Translations under genes and position numbers: made by a program
Part shown: in pieces, positions 1 to 11,442 of the stretch
How positions within the stretch are numbered: position 1 is the stretch's first letter
How the letters are laid out: every line of letters starts with the position of its first letter
Assembly (NCBI GenBank): GCA_033439795.1
Contig: JAUTDP010000010.1
Coordinates: forward strand, 1,674,001-1,738,000
DNA: 64,000 nucleotides
Direction of reading: 5' to 3'
Origin: Sordaria brevicollis
Taxonomy: Eukaryota > Ascomycota > Sordariomycetes > Sordariales > Sordariaceae
Notes under the pieces: model-generated
Databases searched by the model: none
What the model saw: the letters and a program-made list of their open reading frames with translations, nothing else
Told to the model about the DNA's origin: nothing

Positions 1-608
1 TGGAGGGAGCAATGATTGCCTTGGGAGCCATTGTGAAATGTGGTTTTGTGATCACGAGTTATCTTTGTTGTTTTGTTGAAGATCAGACAATGAAATATCA
101 CGATTGGGATTGAGATGGATGACTCTGCCAATTGGATGCAAGTCTATTCCTACCTTGACCTAGCGGGACGGGACGGGATGGGGCTGAGGGTACGGTCTTT
201 CCACATCCACATGGCGGAAGAGGGGGACCGTTGTTCGCCGACCCGGCCGGTTCTATCCCGACGATAGTGGGGCTAAACGGAAGAGAAGCGGGGATAGCAT
301 TGCTTGGCAATGACGACAGCGGGGAAGCCAGCGACGTGCCTGCCAGCTGGCCGCTGAATGGGATCGACCGACGGGCCCAGTTGCCGTTGACATCAGTGGA
401 ATCCCAACTGAACCACCCCCAACAAAATTGTTAGCGAGCGCCGGGGTGCCTTCTCGGCTGTAGGTATCGAACGAGAGCTTCAATGAATTGTCTCCCAGGG
501 CATCCAATGTGATTGCAGTGGCGTGCTTTTTCTACAAGAACACCATCTCATCCCAGAATCTCTCATCGAGATAATAAAGGAACATCAACACCCACCTCAT
601 TTCTGAAT
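1..608. other. Intergenic sequence, left edge
   Basis: No convincing gene is visible. Short open frames occur on both strands but lack protein-like composition. The last 100 bases before the ATG at 609 probably include the promoter and leader of the questin-oxidase-like gene. Confidence 0.5.
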
Positions 609-1947
609 ATGGCGGGCTTCCTTTCATACGTTCCCCTGGTTAACAGGCTGATTGGTGGTGAAGCGCCCAGGGTTATCGACGTTCCTCGCGTTGATGTTCA
701 AAACATCGAGACCGACGCAGACAAGCGGCCACGGACACTCAAGCACCTCTTGCGGGCTAACCATGTGAACCACTCCATCTTGTATCATGACCTTCAGTAT
801 GACAACCATATGGCACATATCCTCTGCTCATCATACAAACTGGGCGCAGAGGCACAGCAGTTGTATGACATCTATGAGGAAGAGTCCAAGACGCTCGAAC
901 CATGGAAGGACTCGCCTGCTGAGGTCTCCGAGGCAGACTGGAGGGATAACCTAGGTGACAGGCATTATCAGAGAGCCTACGTTGACTTCTTTGAGGATAT
1001 GATGGTCATGAAGTACAAATATGACTGGAAGCAGGTTATTGAGGAGTTTATGTTTGGAGGCAAGCAGCCGTTGATCAACGGTCTCATTTCCAGCCGTAAG
1101 TGCTTGTTCTAACCTCCGTGGTCATGTTGATCTCCGCTGACAATGGTTGTAGTTGGCCACCCTCTCATCCACTTGGGTTATGCCTTTGAGTTTGATAACC
1201 GGGAACTTGCTATCGAAGCTCTAAGCTTGTCAGCCTCAACACGCAACTACTTTCACAAGTATATCGACGACTCGGCATACACCAAGAAATCATCCTTTAG
1301 CTCCACATCGCCCTCTGAGCTCCTCAGCAAGTTAGCGAACGATAGCCGATTCGACGGCCTGTTTGACGAGGCCAAGTTCGAGAACGTGGATGCGCTCTTC
1401 GAGAACGCCGAGTTCGAGTCACTGGTGTTGGAGTACTGGAACGCCTGGGAGCTGGCCAACCCCGTCGAGCAGTTCCGCGAGTCCCAGGAAGCGGCCATTG
1501 AGCTCCTGGTTGCCTCTGTCCCACCCGGAACGCATTCTTACAACTTCTTCCTCGTCCACGTATTGACAACGAGCCATGCCGTTCGGGTGTTGCTCCCCTT
1601 TGTACCGGTCAAATTTCACATCAACCTTGTGAGACAGTGGTGGCTGCTTACACTGGCGGCCTATATCGCTGTGCTGCGTCCCAAGGTTGACCCGGATTAC
1701 ATCCCTCGGGACCTGAAGGCAAAGAGCTGGAACTATGTGGAGGACAAGGCGCTGAACGGTCGCTTTGCCAAGGATGCTCACTATGTGAAAGGTCTGTTGC
1801 TTCATTAGCACCTTTCTGATCCGATCACTTAACTAACAAGCAACAGCTATCCGATCAATCCAGGAAGCGGCAATGACTTGGGGCGATGTCCATGACCGGT
1901 TCCTCGCGGCCGCGGTTCGGTTTGCGGATGATTTCGAGGGATGGTAG
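609..1947 (+). CDS. Questin-oxidase-like protein (DUF4243 family)
   Basis: Three exons: 609-1095, 1153-1791, 1847-1947, giving 408 residues. Both introns (57 and 55 nt) have GT..AG ends and branch-like CTGAC or CTAAC, and the frame is kept across both. The protein resembles the questin oxidase/AflY family (Pfam Questin_oxidase), whose members do Baeyer-Villiger-type ring opening of anthraquinones in polyketide pathways. Family-like features are the early HVNHSILYHD stretch, the GHPLIHLGYAFE motif directly after the first splice junction, and a conserved histidine in the TTSHAV segment. The start was set at the ATG before AGFLSYVP because upstream in-frame sequence is not protein-like. No polyketide synthase or other pathway gene is visible nearby, so the substrate is unknown. 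Family assignment is by recalled similarity. Confidence 0.8.
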
Positions 1948-2401
1948 TTAGAAGGCTTATGAGCTTGGACTTGGGGAGTTTGGCGATCATGGGCAGATTG
2001 CCACGGGAAAAGCACTCTGTTTGCATCTTAATAGCGTCTAAAATCACTCACATGACGGTTAAATGGTAATTGAACAAAAACAGTCCCATCCTGTCATGGT
2101 GAAAACGACTGCTGTTGTCGGTGATTGATGATGAAAGAGCCCAGGGGCAGCCCCAATGGCTAAAGGGTTAGGGTTGGATGAAGTCTCCCTGTAATTCCTT
2201 CGTTTGCGCTGGAAATTGGGGCAGGCCCCTGCAGTTCAGGGCGTGGTAGCCTGTCGCGATTGCCTCCATGATGATTTTCTGTTTGGGATCGAAACTTCGT
2301 CGCTTCAACAACCGCCTCTCTTTTGAAGCCCTTCCACTTCGTTTTACACCCCGTCGTGCAATGTGACCAATGCCGTGTCGCAAGCACCTGCGAAACTTGC
2401 A
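1948..2401. other. Intergenic region between the questin-oxidase-like gene and RAD17
   Basis: This 454-bp stretch holds the 3' end of the upstream gene and the promoter and leader of RAD17. Open frames on the minus strand here are antisense extensions from the RAD17 N-terminus. I see no RNA gene or repeat. Confidence 0.5.
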
Positions 2402-5230
2402 ATGGCGCCGGCTGCAAAGCGACGCAAGCGGACCATTGTCGACGACTCTGACGCCGAAGAAGACGAGAAGAAGCAGACGAGTCAAAACAACCAAAACACC
2501 CTGAAGCGCTTCCTCGTCGCGTCCCCGGCCGCGAATAAGTCCGCCAAGATAGACGATGAAGACCTCGAAGTGATACCCGAATCTTCCAGTCCCGTTCGAC
2601 CCGTTGCCACGAGAAGTACTCGTGCTTCAGCGAGATCCCAACCTTCAGCAGCATCGTCATCCACGCTCGCGAACCGACTACCAAGAGCTGCTCCCAGAAG
2701 CCCAAGCGCAAGCCCGGTCAAGTCACGAACGAGAGCACAGAAGAAACTAAAAACCGAGGATCATGGAAAACATGCGGACCTCAAGACTCTCTTTTCGAAG
2801 CAAGCTGAGAGGAGTCAAGCCTCTACGATACCGGGTGTGAGCAGCAAGGATATTAGCGATTTCCTCGACGAAATCATTAGCGAGTCTGATGACGACATTG
2901 CTCTCTCCAAGACGGCAGCTTCCAGTTTCGTCGGACTGCAGGCTCATAAACGCTTCAAGGACAACTCTCAGGGCACTTCCCAAGGGAGCTCGGTGTTCAG
3001 TACTCAGGCTAGCGCATTAAGCTCGACTACAGGACAGCGATTCTTGAAGCCGTCGAGGCCAGCTAGGCCAGCGATCGCTCCATCTGCGCCAACTGATGAC
3101 GATTCTCGACCATGGTCCGAACGCTTCGCGCCGACCAACTTGGAGGAGCTGGCGGTACACAAACGGAAGGTGGGAGATGTGCGGAAATGGTTGGAGGACG
3201 TTATTGCTGGCCGGATGAGGCAGCGCCTTCTAGTGCTGAAGGGTGCTGCTGGCACAGGCAAAACGACTACTGTGAAGCTCCTGGCCGAGGACATGCGCTG
3301 CGAGGTTCTTGAATGGCGAAATCCAGCAAGTTCCTATGGTGCCCCTCAGGGATGGCAGTCCGCGTCTTCACAGTTCGAAGAGTTCTTGGGAAGAGGTGGG
3401 AAGTTTGGACAGCTGGAACTGGACGGGGACGACACACCTCCACCTGCACCGGCGACCACCGCCAACACTACAAAAAAAGGTCGAAGGCTGATTCTCATTG
3501 AGGAATTTCCAAATACTTTCATGCGATCATCTACTGCCTTGACAAACTTCAGGAACACCATTCTTGAGTTTTTGGCGGCGAATACTCCGGCACTCACAAC
3601 CTTTGGGCAGGCACCGCCAGCAGACTCGATCGTTCCAATAGTAATGGTGATATCTGAGACGCTGCTCACTACGACATCTGCTTCCGCGGACAGCTTCACT
3701 GCGCATCGACTACTAGGTCCTGAGATTCTTCGACATCCTGGGACAGGTGTCATCGAGTTTAACCCTATTGCGCCATCTCTTCTGGCCAAAGCTTTGGAGT
3801 TGGTAGTGAAGAAGGAAGCTCGAAAGTCGGGCCGCCGAACAACTCCTGGACCATCAGTGCTTAAACGCCTTGGAGAAATTGGAGACATCCGAAACGCTAT
3901 TTCATCACTTGAGTTCCTGTGTATCAAGGGCGATGATGACGCTGATTGGGGTTCCAAGATTGCATTCACAAAGGCAAAGAAAGGGTCAAAGGACGCAGCA
4001 CTGACCAAGGGCGAGAAAGATAGCCTTGAGCTGATATCTCAACGAGAGGCAACCCTAGGTATCTTCCACGCGGTAGGAAAGGTGGTCTACAACAAGAGGG
4101 ACGAGAAGCCGTTTCCTCCAGGATCAGCAGGTGCCAAAGCAGAGACGCTACCTGACTACATGTCACACCTCTCAAGGCCGAAGAAGTCCGAAGTTGCTGT
4201 TGACACGCTGATTGACGAGCTCGGTACTGATACGCAGACCTTCATTGCGGCCTTGCACGAAAACTACGCCCTGTCATGTGAGAGCGGTTCCCACGATCCT
4301 AACTCCTCCCTGGACTACATGAATGGATGTCTCGATTACCTATCCGAAGCCGACCTTCTCTCTCCATCATACGACATCTTCTTCGGCGGAAGAGGAGCAT
4401 TCGGGAGCGGAAACTACAGCGGCAAGGACTCGGGTAGCCATGTCCTCCGGCAGGACGAGATGGCATTCCAGGTCGCCGTTCGCGGCCTACTCTTCTCCTT
4501 GCCGTCGCCCGTAAAACGGCAGTCACACCCCACATCGGGTCGTGGAGGAGGAGACGCGTTCAAGATGTTCTACCCAGCTTACCTCAAGCTGTGGAGAGCC
4601 AAGGAAGAGCTGGAAGGGTCCGTGGACATGTGGGCCACCAAGATGTTGAAGGGCGAGGACGGCACAAGGTTATTGCATGGCGGCAGCGCAACTACAAGCC
4701 TAACCAGCGGCGCATCGGCGTTCCAGAGGCCATTTTCCACCGCCAACTCGAGCAATAACAGCGTGAGCAATTGGGCTACGACACAACAAAGATCACAACC
4801 AAGCAGGCAAGAGTCGGCCACCGCGTCAAGTAACTCCGCACCTCATCTTCTGTCACTCGGCTCCTCCGCCCGACAAGAAATGGTCCTCGAACGACTGCCC
4901 TACATGGCACACATAGCTCGCCGTCGACGCTGCTCCTTCGGTTTCATGCGTATTCGGGACCTAGACAAGATCGTGTCATTCCAGGGTATTGGACCACCCG
5001 CATCAGAGGAGTTAGACGCAGACGAAGCGGAAGAGGTCGGGGTTACTGAGAGCTGGGCCACAGATAAGCCAGTGGAGGAAGCGACGAGTCCCGGCGGGCG
5101 AAACAGGAGAGGGCTCGGTGCCATTCTTAGTCGGGCTGCAGCCAGTAGGGGACAGGGGCTGGAGGCGGCGACGGAGCTGGGTGGCATCCAGAGCTTGGTG
5201 ATTAGCGATGATGATATTGAGGATGATTGA
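2402..5230 (+). CDS. rad17: DNA damage checkpoint clamp loader Rad17/Rad24
   Basis: Single exon, 942 residues. Rad17 replaces Rfc1 in an RFC-like complex that loads the 9-1-1 clamp at damaged DNA and so activates the ATR/Mec1 checkpoint in the nucleus. The AAA+ core begins with SERFAPTNLEELAVHKRKV, carries a Walker A GAAGTGKTTT near residue 280 and a Walker B-like RLILIEEFPN near residue 361. The N-terminal 240 residues are basic and low-complexity with possible nuclear localisation sequences (KRRKR at the start). The C-terminal third is Ser/Gly-rich with an acidic tail (DDDIEDD). The first ATG in the frame is 2402. Length is somewhat above yeast Rad24 or S. pombe Rad17, mainly from the disordered ends. 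Confidence 0.93.
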   Translation: MAPAAKRRKRTIVDDSDAEEDEKKQTSQNNQNTLKRFLVASPAANKSAKIDDEDLEVIPESSSPVRPVATRSTRASARSQPSAASSSTLANRLPRAAPRSPSASPVKSRTRAQKKLKTEDHGKHADLKTLFSKQAERSQASTIPGVSSKDISDFLDEIISESDDDIALSKTAASSFVGLQAHKRFKDNSQGTSQGSSVFSTQASALSSTTGQRFLKPSRPARPAIAPSAPTDDDSRPWSERFAPTNLEELAVHKRKVGDVRKWLEDVIAGRMRQRLLVLKGAAGTGKTTTVKLLAEDMRCEVLEWRNPASSYGAPQGWQSASSQFEEFLGRGGKFGQLELDGDDTPPPAPATTANTTKKGRRLILIEEFPNTFMRSSTALTNFRNTILEFLAANTPALTTFGQAPPADSIVPIVMVISETLLTTTSASADSFTAHRLLGPEILRHPGTGVIEFNPIAPSLLAKALELVVKKEARKSGRRTTPGPSVLKRLGEIGDIRNAISSLEFLCIKGDDDADWGSKIAFTKAKKGSKDAALTKGEKDSLELISQREATLGIFHAVGKVVYNKRDEKPFPPGSAGAKAETLPDYMSHLSRPKKSEVAVDTLIDELGTDTQTFIAALHENYALSCESGSHDPNSSLDYMNGCLDYLSEADLLSPSYDIFFGGRGAFGSGNYSGKDSGSHVLRQDEMAFQVAVRGLLFSLPSPVKRQSHPTSGRGGGDAFKMFYPAYLKLWRAKEELEGSVDMWATKMLKGEDGTRLLHGGSATTSLTSGASAFQRPFSTANSSNNSVSNWATTQQRSQPSRQESATASSNSAPHLLSLGSSARQEMVLERLPYMAHIARRRRCSFGFMRIRDLDKIVSFQGIGPPASEELDADEAEEVGVTESWATDKPVEEATSPGGRNRRGLGAILSRAAASRGQGLEAATELGGIQSLVISDDDIEDD

Positions 5231-8200
5231 TCTGAACCTTTTAGGCATGAGCGTCGCTCGAGAGCTAAAGGTCAAGGGTGGATTTGGTTCATCAGTTAGC
5301 ACGGCGAATCAGGGAAACAAGATGGTAAAAAGGAATCTAAAGCAATCTGACTTGGACGAAGAGACATATTAGGTCTGCCTTTGACATTAAAGAGAAATAG
5401 AAAAAGACAAAATATTCTACACTAGACATCTCCCAGAGAAGCTTGATCCGTGAGATGCATGAACAAACTGGACCTTGTGGTTCACGTCTAGATTTTATAG
5501 GCTCCAAAACACCAGGCATGGCGAAACTAACGATGTTTACTGATAAGCGGAGCGAATAGCTACCGAGCGAAGTGCAGAACAATAGCAACAAGATCTTGAA
5601 ATTTCGAACCACATCATACAGGCAACAATTCCCATAAAATTTGTCAAGAGACTGACTTGAATGCATTACTCCAACAAGGTAACTTGTACATCTGTCGACA
5701 TGGAAGGCGACTTTTCGTTCTCGGAATCAAAGAATAAAGAGACTCCTACGATGCGCGGGCCCTTCAATAAGCATTCTTCATTAAGTGGTAGTTGTTGTTA
5801 CGTTGTTGTGGTTGTGGTGTTGATCTTTCCCTTCTATTTTCCCTGCTGGTGGTGGTGTTAGTGCACTTGCCATTAGGATAGGGTATATAGGTCAACCTTT
5901 GCACACCGTTCAATTGGAGTGGGCCTGCTCATACGAACTCATCTCCTGCCTTTTACCGGATGTGACCGTGAGTTGGCTCAAAATACTCCAATACCCTAAT
6001 CTTTGGAAACAAACCATCTGGACATCCAGAATTCGAATCATATTTTTGTCATTTTGGTTTCACTTTTTTGCCGCCCCTTTTCTTAACGCAACCCATTCTG
6101 CTGGTGCTTGGGAATTCTTACGACTTTTTTGCGAGTTTAATTTTGCGTTGTGAGGTTGTTGCGACAGTTTGTTCTTCGTCGGTCTTGTCGTTTGGCGGCG
6201 CAGCGGCTCCCGAGGTCAAAGGAACCTCAAGGTTCCAACGTCGCTATCGCGCGATATCGCTGTCGCGGGCGTAGCGTACCGGAGTCCATGCTCTGCGCAC
6301 CAACACCCAACTGCCCTGTGCGTTCCACCCTTTGGGCCACTTGCTCGCAGTTGCATTCTTAAGTTCTGAAAGAGAAGTCTGCCTAGTCGTCACCAACGTC
6401 TCATTCTCGCTTCTGCTTCCTTCTGCTTCGGCTCGAAACTTCATGTTTCGCAGGCGCGCAATTGAGCTGCGAAGCTAACACTTTTGCTATCCTTGAAGAT
6501 TTCAAAGAGTCCGAAACGAAGCAAATGCGCGGCAGTGGTAAGGGCGACTGCAACTTGATGCCCGTTTGATCTCATGTCATAAGCGGGACTTTTTCTTACC
6601 AACGCTGGAAGGGTCTGAATGGATGCTAGCGGGAACAGAAATTTGTTTTATGGCGCCTATTTTACATGGCCCTGCTGGCACGGCAGCGGCACAGGTGGAA
6701 GGGCAAACTTCGCTTTTGAAGGCGGATTGAAAATATCCATGGAAGGTCGGGGTCCGTTGGGATTGCATTGACCCCGAGTGTCGGGTGAGAAGGACGACGG
6801 GTTGAAAGTAGAAACCAACAGCGCAGTTTGAAGGTCGGCCAACACCAACAACCAAAACAGCAAGCGTTCCGCCGAGTTGCTTTACGTTTGTTGAAACGAA
6901 ATCAAGGTTTAAAGGCCATGGATCAGCCTACAAGTCATGAGAAAGGCATGGTAAGCGCGGGATGACAAGATTAATCTGACTATGGTGAGATTCACTCCGC
7001 AGTGACGAAAGCGAAGTGTGAGATGGATGCCCGACCAGGCGACCACAACCTTTCATCCGCCTGCTCCGATGGTGCGTGCCGGTGCCCGAATCCGCATCCG
7101 CACCCGACATTCGGTTCGGAAGTGAGGACCCACTTTTTGTCCGTTGTAAGTCAGCCGCGAGACCGGCTCACAAGATGACTACTCTCATAGTATTCACTGC
7201 GGAAACTCCAGATGATAGATCACGCGGCGAAATTTTCCTTTTCAAGGTGTCCTTATGTTAGAAGTACGACGAGTGCTCTTACGGTAGTGGGTGAGAGAAG
7301 CATTTGGTGCCGCCCGCGGTCACATGCAGAGTGGGCAGGGAAAGAGTGTTACTACCTCTAGGCATCGTTGTCGTGACAGATGCGAAAAAGGCAATTCGAG
7401 TGTTCCCAAGAACAAATATCATGCAGCCAAAGACTCGAGATGTTTCCAACAAGGGGAATCAAGACTGCGAATATTGAAAGCCGAGAGCTGCGTAAAGAGG
7501 GGATGTTTGAGCTTTGGGGAGAAAAGTGGTGGCTCTGGAGGCCGGAGGGGAACAGTTGACCGTGTCTTACATCTGATTGGTCACAAGCTGCAGGGCCTAC
7601 CCAATTTGGCTTTCTCTAATGGGGTCTCGATTCGCTTCTCATTGCATGCTTCAGAATTCCAAGTGCAAAGGCCATCTTTGGTCATGTTTGAGAGCGTTTT
7701 TTGATAGGTATATGGCGCAGACGTTGATGGCAGGAAATGAAAGTCCTGTATAAACTGTTACTTCCTGTCAGGTTAGGTGCTCTTCAGCTGGTCGTGAGAA
7801 CAGCCGATCCGGAATTGCCACTGTCGAGATTTGTCAAGAGCCAATATCGTGGACCCTTCAAGCCCAAAACTAGCAAGGTGGACTCATTGTCTAAAAGCTG
7901 GTGACGGCAACACGGAGCTTTTGTCATCTTCGTTTATGCTGGCGATACGGAGTGCTAGTGAAAACGATCGACCCTAAGATCGCGTTGGTGTTGGACAAAT
8001 CAGGTTTCGAAAGTCGGGAAGCTATTCACGACGGCCAATGGATAAGTACTCAAAATGACAGGACAGGTTCAATATGAACGGCATGGCGGGGTTGTTAGGC
8101 CTGGAGGTCTGTGTCTGGTTGTTGGCTGACCTGCTTGCGTGGACGTTGTCCCAGGGATCAACGGTTTTGCCTTTGGTCAGCTACGCGGTGGTAAAATCCC

Positions 8201-11200
8201 AGAAAGGTCTGATGAGAAGTGACGGGCACTTTTTCCGAAACTCGCATGGCTACAAAACAATTAAGCGGTTGAACAATGCAGCTCGTTCTCGAAGTCGAAG
8301 ATCTTGTTCATGCCGCTGGAATTTCCGGCACAGGAAACCCCCTGGCGATGATGACGGACGCTATGCTTGTTAACATTGTGAGTTAGCGACCCACTGAATT
8401 TCCTTGCTGCTTTTCAACGCAGGTTTGGCTCTCATGGTGCTGCTGGTTCTAAGACAGCATTGGTTGATGATATGATAAGCTTCTTCGCCTTTCCCCTTGC
8501 TTCGGGGCTCAAGTCTTTGGTTCGCCTTGGATATGTCGTTCTTTGTTGCTGTGAGACGGATCAGAAGCTCCAGGTTCAGTGCAGGGTATGCAAGACTGTG
8601 AGCGAGCAATAACAGAATAAACCGAATCTTCTCGCCTTGTCCGGTCCGGCGCACATTTTCATGACCGTATCCGTGGTGCCACCGAGCAAAGCCTGTCTGG
8701 CGGCGCTGAAGGTTGCAGGCTTGACATGTCTTTTCGTGTAGGTTGCGGTCATGTTTGAAAGACGAAAATGCAGGGAACGTGAAGGAAGGGCGTGTTGGTG
8801 TTGACGTCTATGAGTGCTGCTAAGAATTAAGCATGTACCCAGTAGCCGGGTCATCAGTCAACCGAGGTGGGTCAGCGCCGAGGCAACCGGAAGTGTTGGA
8901 GAAGCATGACCAGAAGTTGGCCCTTGATGCGAATTCTTGGGGGAAATCGAAGGGAAAAACAAACAGATGAAGCTGCGACAGCTGCTTGCGGATCAAAGTG
9001 AGGAGGACAATGAGAGCAATCGAATATTTATATCGGGAGCTGTCCCCTCCCGCGGTAGAATCGGGTCCGAGGGAATGTCTTGGCGGGGCCTGTTGCTCCT
9101 GCTAGGGGCATGCTTTGCGGAGGGCAACTTCAATGGACACCGAACCAGGCTGCGAGGGCCATTCGCAGGTCATCCTGCCTTCCTCCACCACCTTAACAGA
9201 GAAGTGGCAGGAACACGGGCTTAAAGGTGGCTCACATCGTGCTGTAGTGCGGTGCGTTGGTGGCAGAGGTGATACGAAATATGCTCGCTCAACATGTTTG
9301 GTGAATGGCAAAGGACAAAGGAAAAGATGGCCGATGGCTTGCGCTCGGGTCGCGTCGCCGGAAACACTGTCTCGTCTGTCGCATTTCTCAGCGCAAATGG
9401 CTAAACATGAGGCATCAATTACATGGTACCACGACATGCAGTAAAGTGAAGTGTAAGTGGTCCTCTCCCGAAGCCAAGTTAAATAACAAACTGAGAACAC
9501 GGAACAGGCGCCAACCTGCAAGACCCTCTAAACACAGCAAGCCAACAGAGGAATGACCGAAACCATCGACAATCAAAAAGAAGCGCAGTGACTCTCGCTT
9601 GGTTGGGCATTGATACACCGTCCAGTCGCTTGACCAAGCACACACACACACACACAAGGGAACTTCACCGTTCCAGGCCCACTGCTTGAACCGACCCCGC
9701 CGCCGCCAAGTTCCAACAGCACATCCTCGTTGAAAGAGATTCCCCAAGGATCCATGGTGATCACAAAGATCCATCTCATATACGTGCGCCAAAGTTTGAA
9801 GTATATATCGAACAAGATGACAAAGGTTCGTGGGCACAGCCAAAAGATAACTACTCTCTTCAGACATGGACCCCTTATCGTCGGTTCCATTATCACCAGA
9901 GATACCGTATATAGGCACAGTCTGCGTGGGCGTTGCAAGGGCTGAATGGTGGAGTAAGTGGTTGGGTTTGCTTGGTCAAGTCAACTGTCTGCTTGGACGG
10001 TATCACCAACCCTGCCATCAATCTACCTACCGTCCCGACCGTCCCCATTTCATCAAGGCTCCGAAAGGTCTTCGCTTCTGCCATGCTCATCGATGAATGG
10101 ACGCGTATTCGTGGAGGCACTTGGAGGAGCCAGATACTAGGTAGCCAGTAGCCTTAGTCTTAGCCTACATCCATGTATCCCGTCCGCTTCCGCTGCTTCA
10201 TGCTGCCAGCGTTCCCAAAACGAATTGATGACATGATTTTACGGGAATTTGTTGCTCTTGTGACGCTGTGACAAGGCGTGTCCCATTGCTCTGCCCACCT
10301 CCGCCCCGGTCCCGCCTCTCCCTGGCCGTTTTATCCATGGCTGATACAAAACCAACAGCATTCCCACATCACTTTGCGGCCTTGTGCTTGTCTCCTCTCG
10401 AATCTTTCGTTTTCCTTTTGCTATCCGCGGCTTGGTGCCAGCCGCCATACCCCTCCCTCCCTGAACCTGCTCGTCTCCTCCGGCCTAGTCAAACTCGATA
10501 CCAATCAAACAGCTTTTCAGCAGTTACGAGCACACGAGTCTACGTGCTTCTCCTATCCACCGATTCCGCATTCCAGTTTTCCCAAACGCACGGCGCTTTC
10601 TCCTCATTTCAGTCCAGCCGCCGACCTGGGATGAAAGAAATCGGCGAAACGGCGGTAAAGAGAACGCTCACTTCACCATAGGATCCAGGACATTTGGGTG
10701 TGATAAGAGACAGGGTTATAAAGGGACCATTTTAGTTGAGCCGGCAAAGCTCAAATCGTGGAAAATCGGGAGGGCCGGCCAACAATATCGCACATTTACG
10801 GACTTACCGGAAATCTCCTCCTCACATCACATCGGTGCACTGCGACAATTGTGAGCTTTTTCCAACCTCGTCAAAAGATTCAACCGTGCGCCATTCGTTC
10901 GTAACCTGTTTATCTGGCTGCTATGGGCAAAGTTGGGCTTATACCGCAGACCTAGCAATAAAATATCCTGTGCATTTCCATGCTTCCGGGCCAACGTCTA
11001 GTCTCCGGCGAACCTCTGCTGATCGTTGCAAGACTTGCCTCCTCGCTGCGAAACGACGATTTCACCTTCACATGAGACTCGGAGACATACACTTTGGCTA
11101 CGGTTCGATCCAGAGGTGCCTCATTTTCACTCCGCTGGCCAACATTCGTTCGACCTTTTGCCTATGCCACTTGAGATCGTAAAAAGGCAATCAACTCTCG

Positions 11201-11442
11201 AAAGACAAAAGGCGCCGATACTACTTTTATCCCATACCCCATCCCGCCAAACGCTTTTGGTCGAATAGTCTGGGTCTAGTGACGGAAGACACTCGGAGGG
11301 GTTTTTATTACCAGATCCGGGTCTATGTTTGACGTTGCCTGCAGCAGTCCGTTGTGAATCCGCCGGGCTCAATCTAGCCTTTCCAGAGTCCGTTTGCTGA
11401 CACATTTCTGACCCATCTCCTCTCCCAAGTCAACGTGTGACT
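5231..11442. other. 6.2-kb intergenic region
   Basis: No convincing protein-coding gene is present. Open frames up to about 167 codons exist on both strands, but they overlap each other, have no recognisable motif and are biased in composition. The 10.2-11.4 kb part is pyrimidine-rich on +, as expected for promoter and long 5' leader of the RING-finger gene. It contains a (CA)9 run at 9639-9656, overlapping CpG-rich palindromes at 6245-6260, and one copy of the recurring 9-mer TACCTCTAG at 7353-7361. A non-coding RNA cannot be excluded. Confidence 0.45.
9639..9656. repeat. (CA)9 microsatellite
   Basis: Nine perfect CA units in the large intergenic region upstream of the RING-finger gene. Confidence 0.95.

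Noticed and set aside
3346..4008. 220-codon minus-strand frame
   Set aside because: Antisense to the RAD17 AAA+ region.
9415..9918. 167-codon minus-strand frame in the large gap
   Set aside because: No motif, no domain, and a CA repeat runs through it.
11101..11125. B-box-like GGTTCGATCC on + in the RING gene upstream region
   Set aside because: No A-box at suitable distance and no T-run terminator or cloverleaf.
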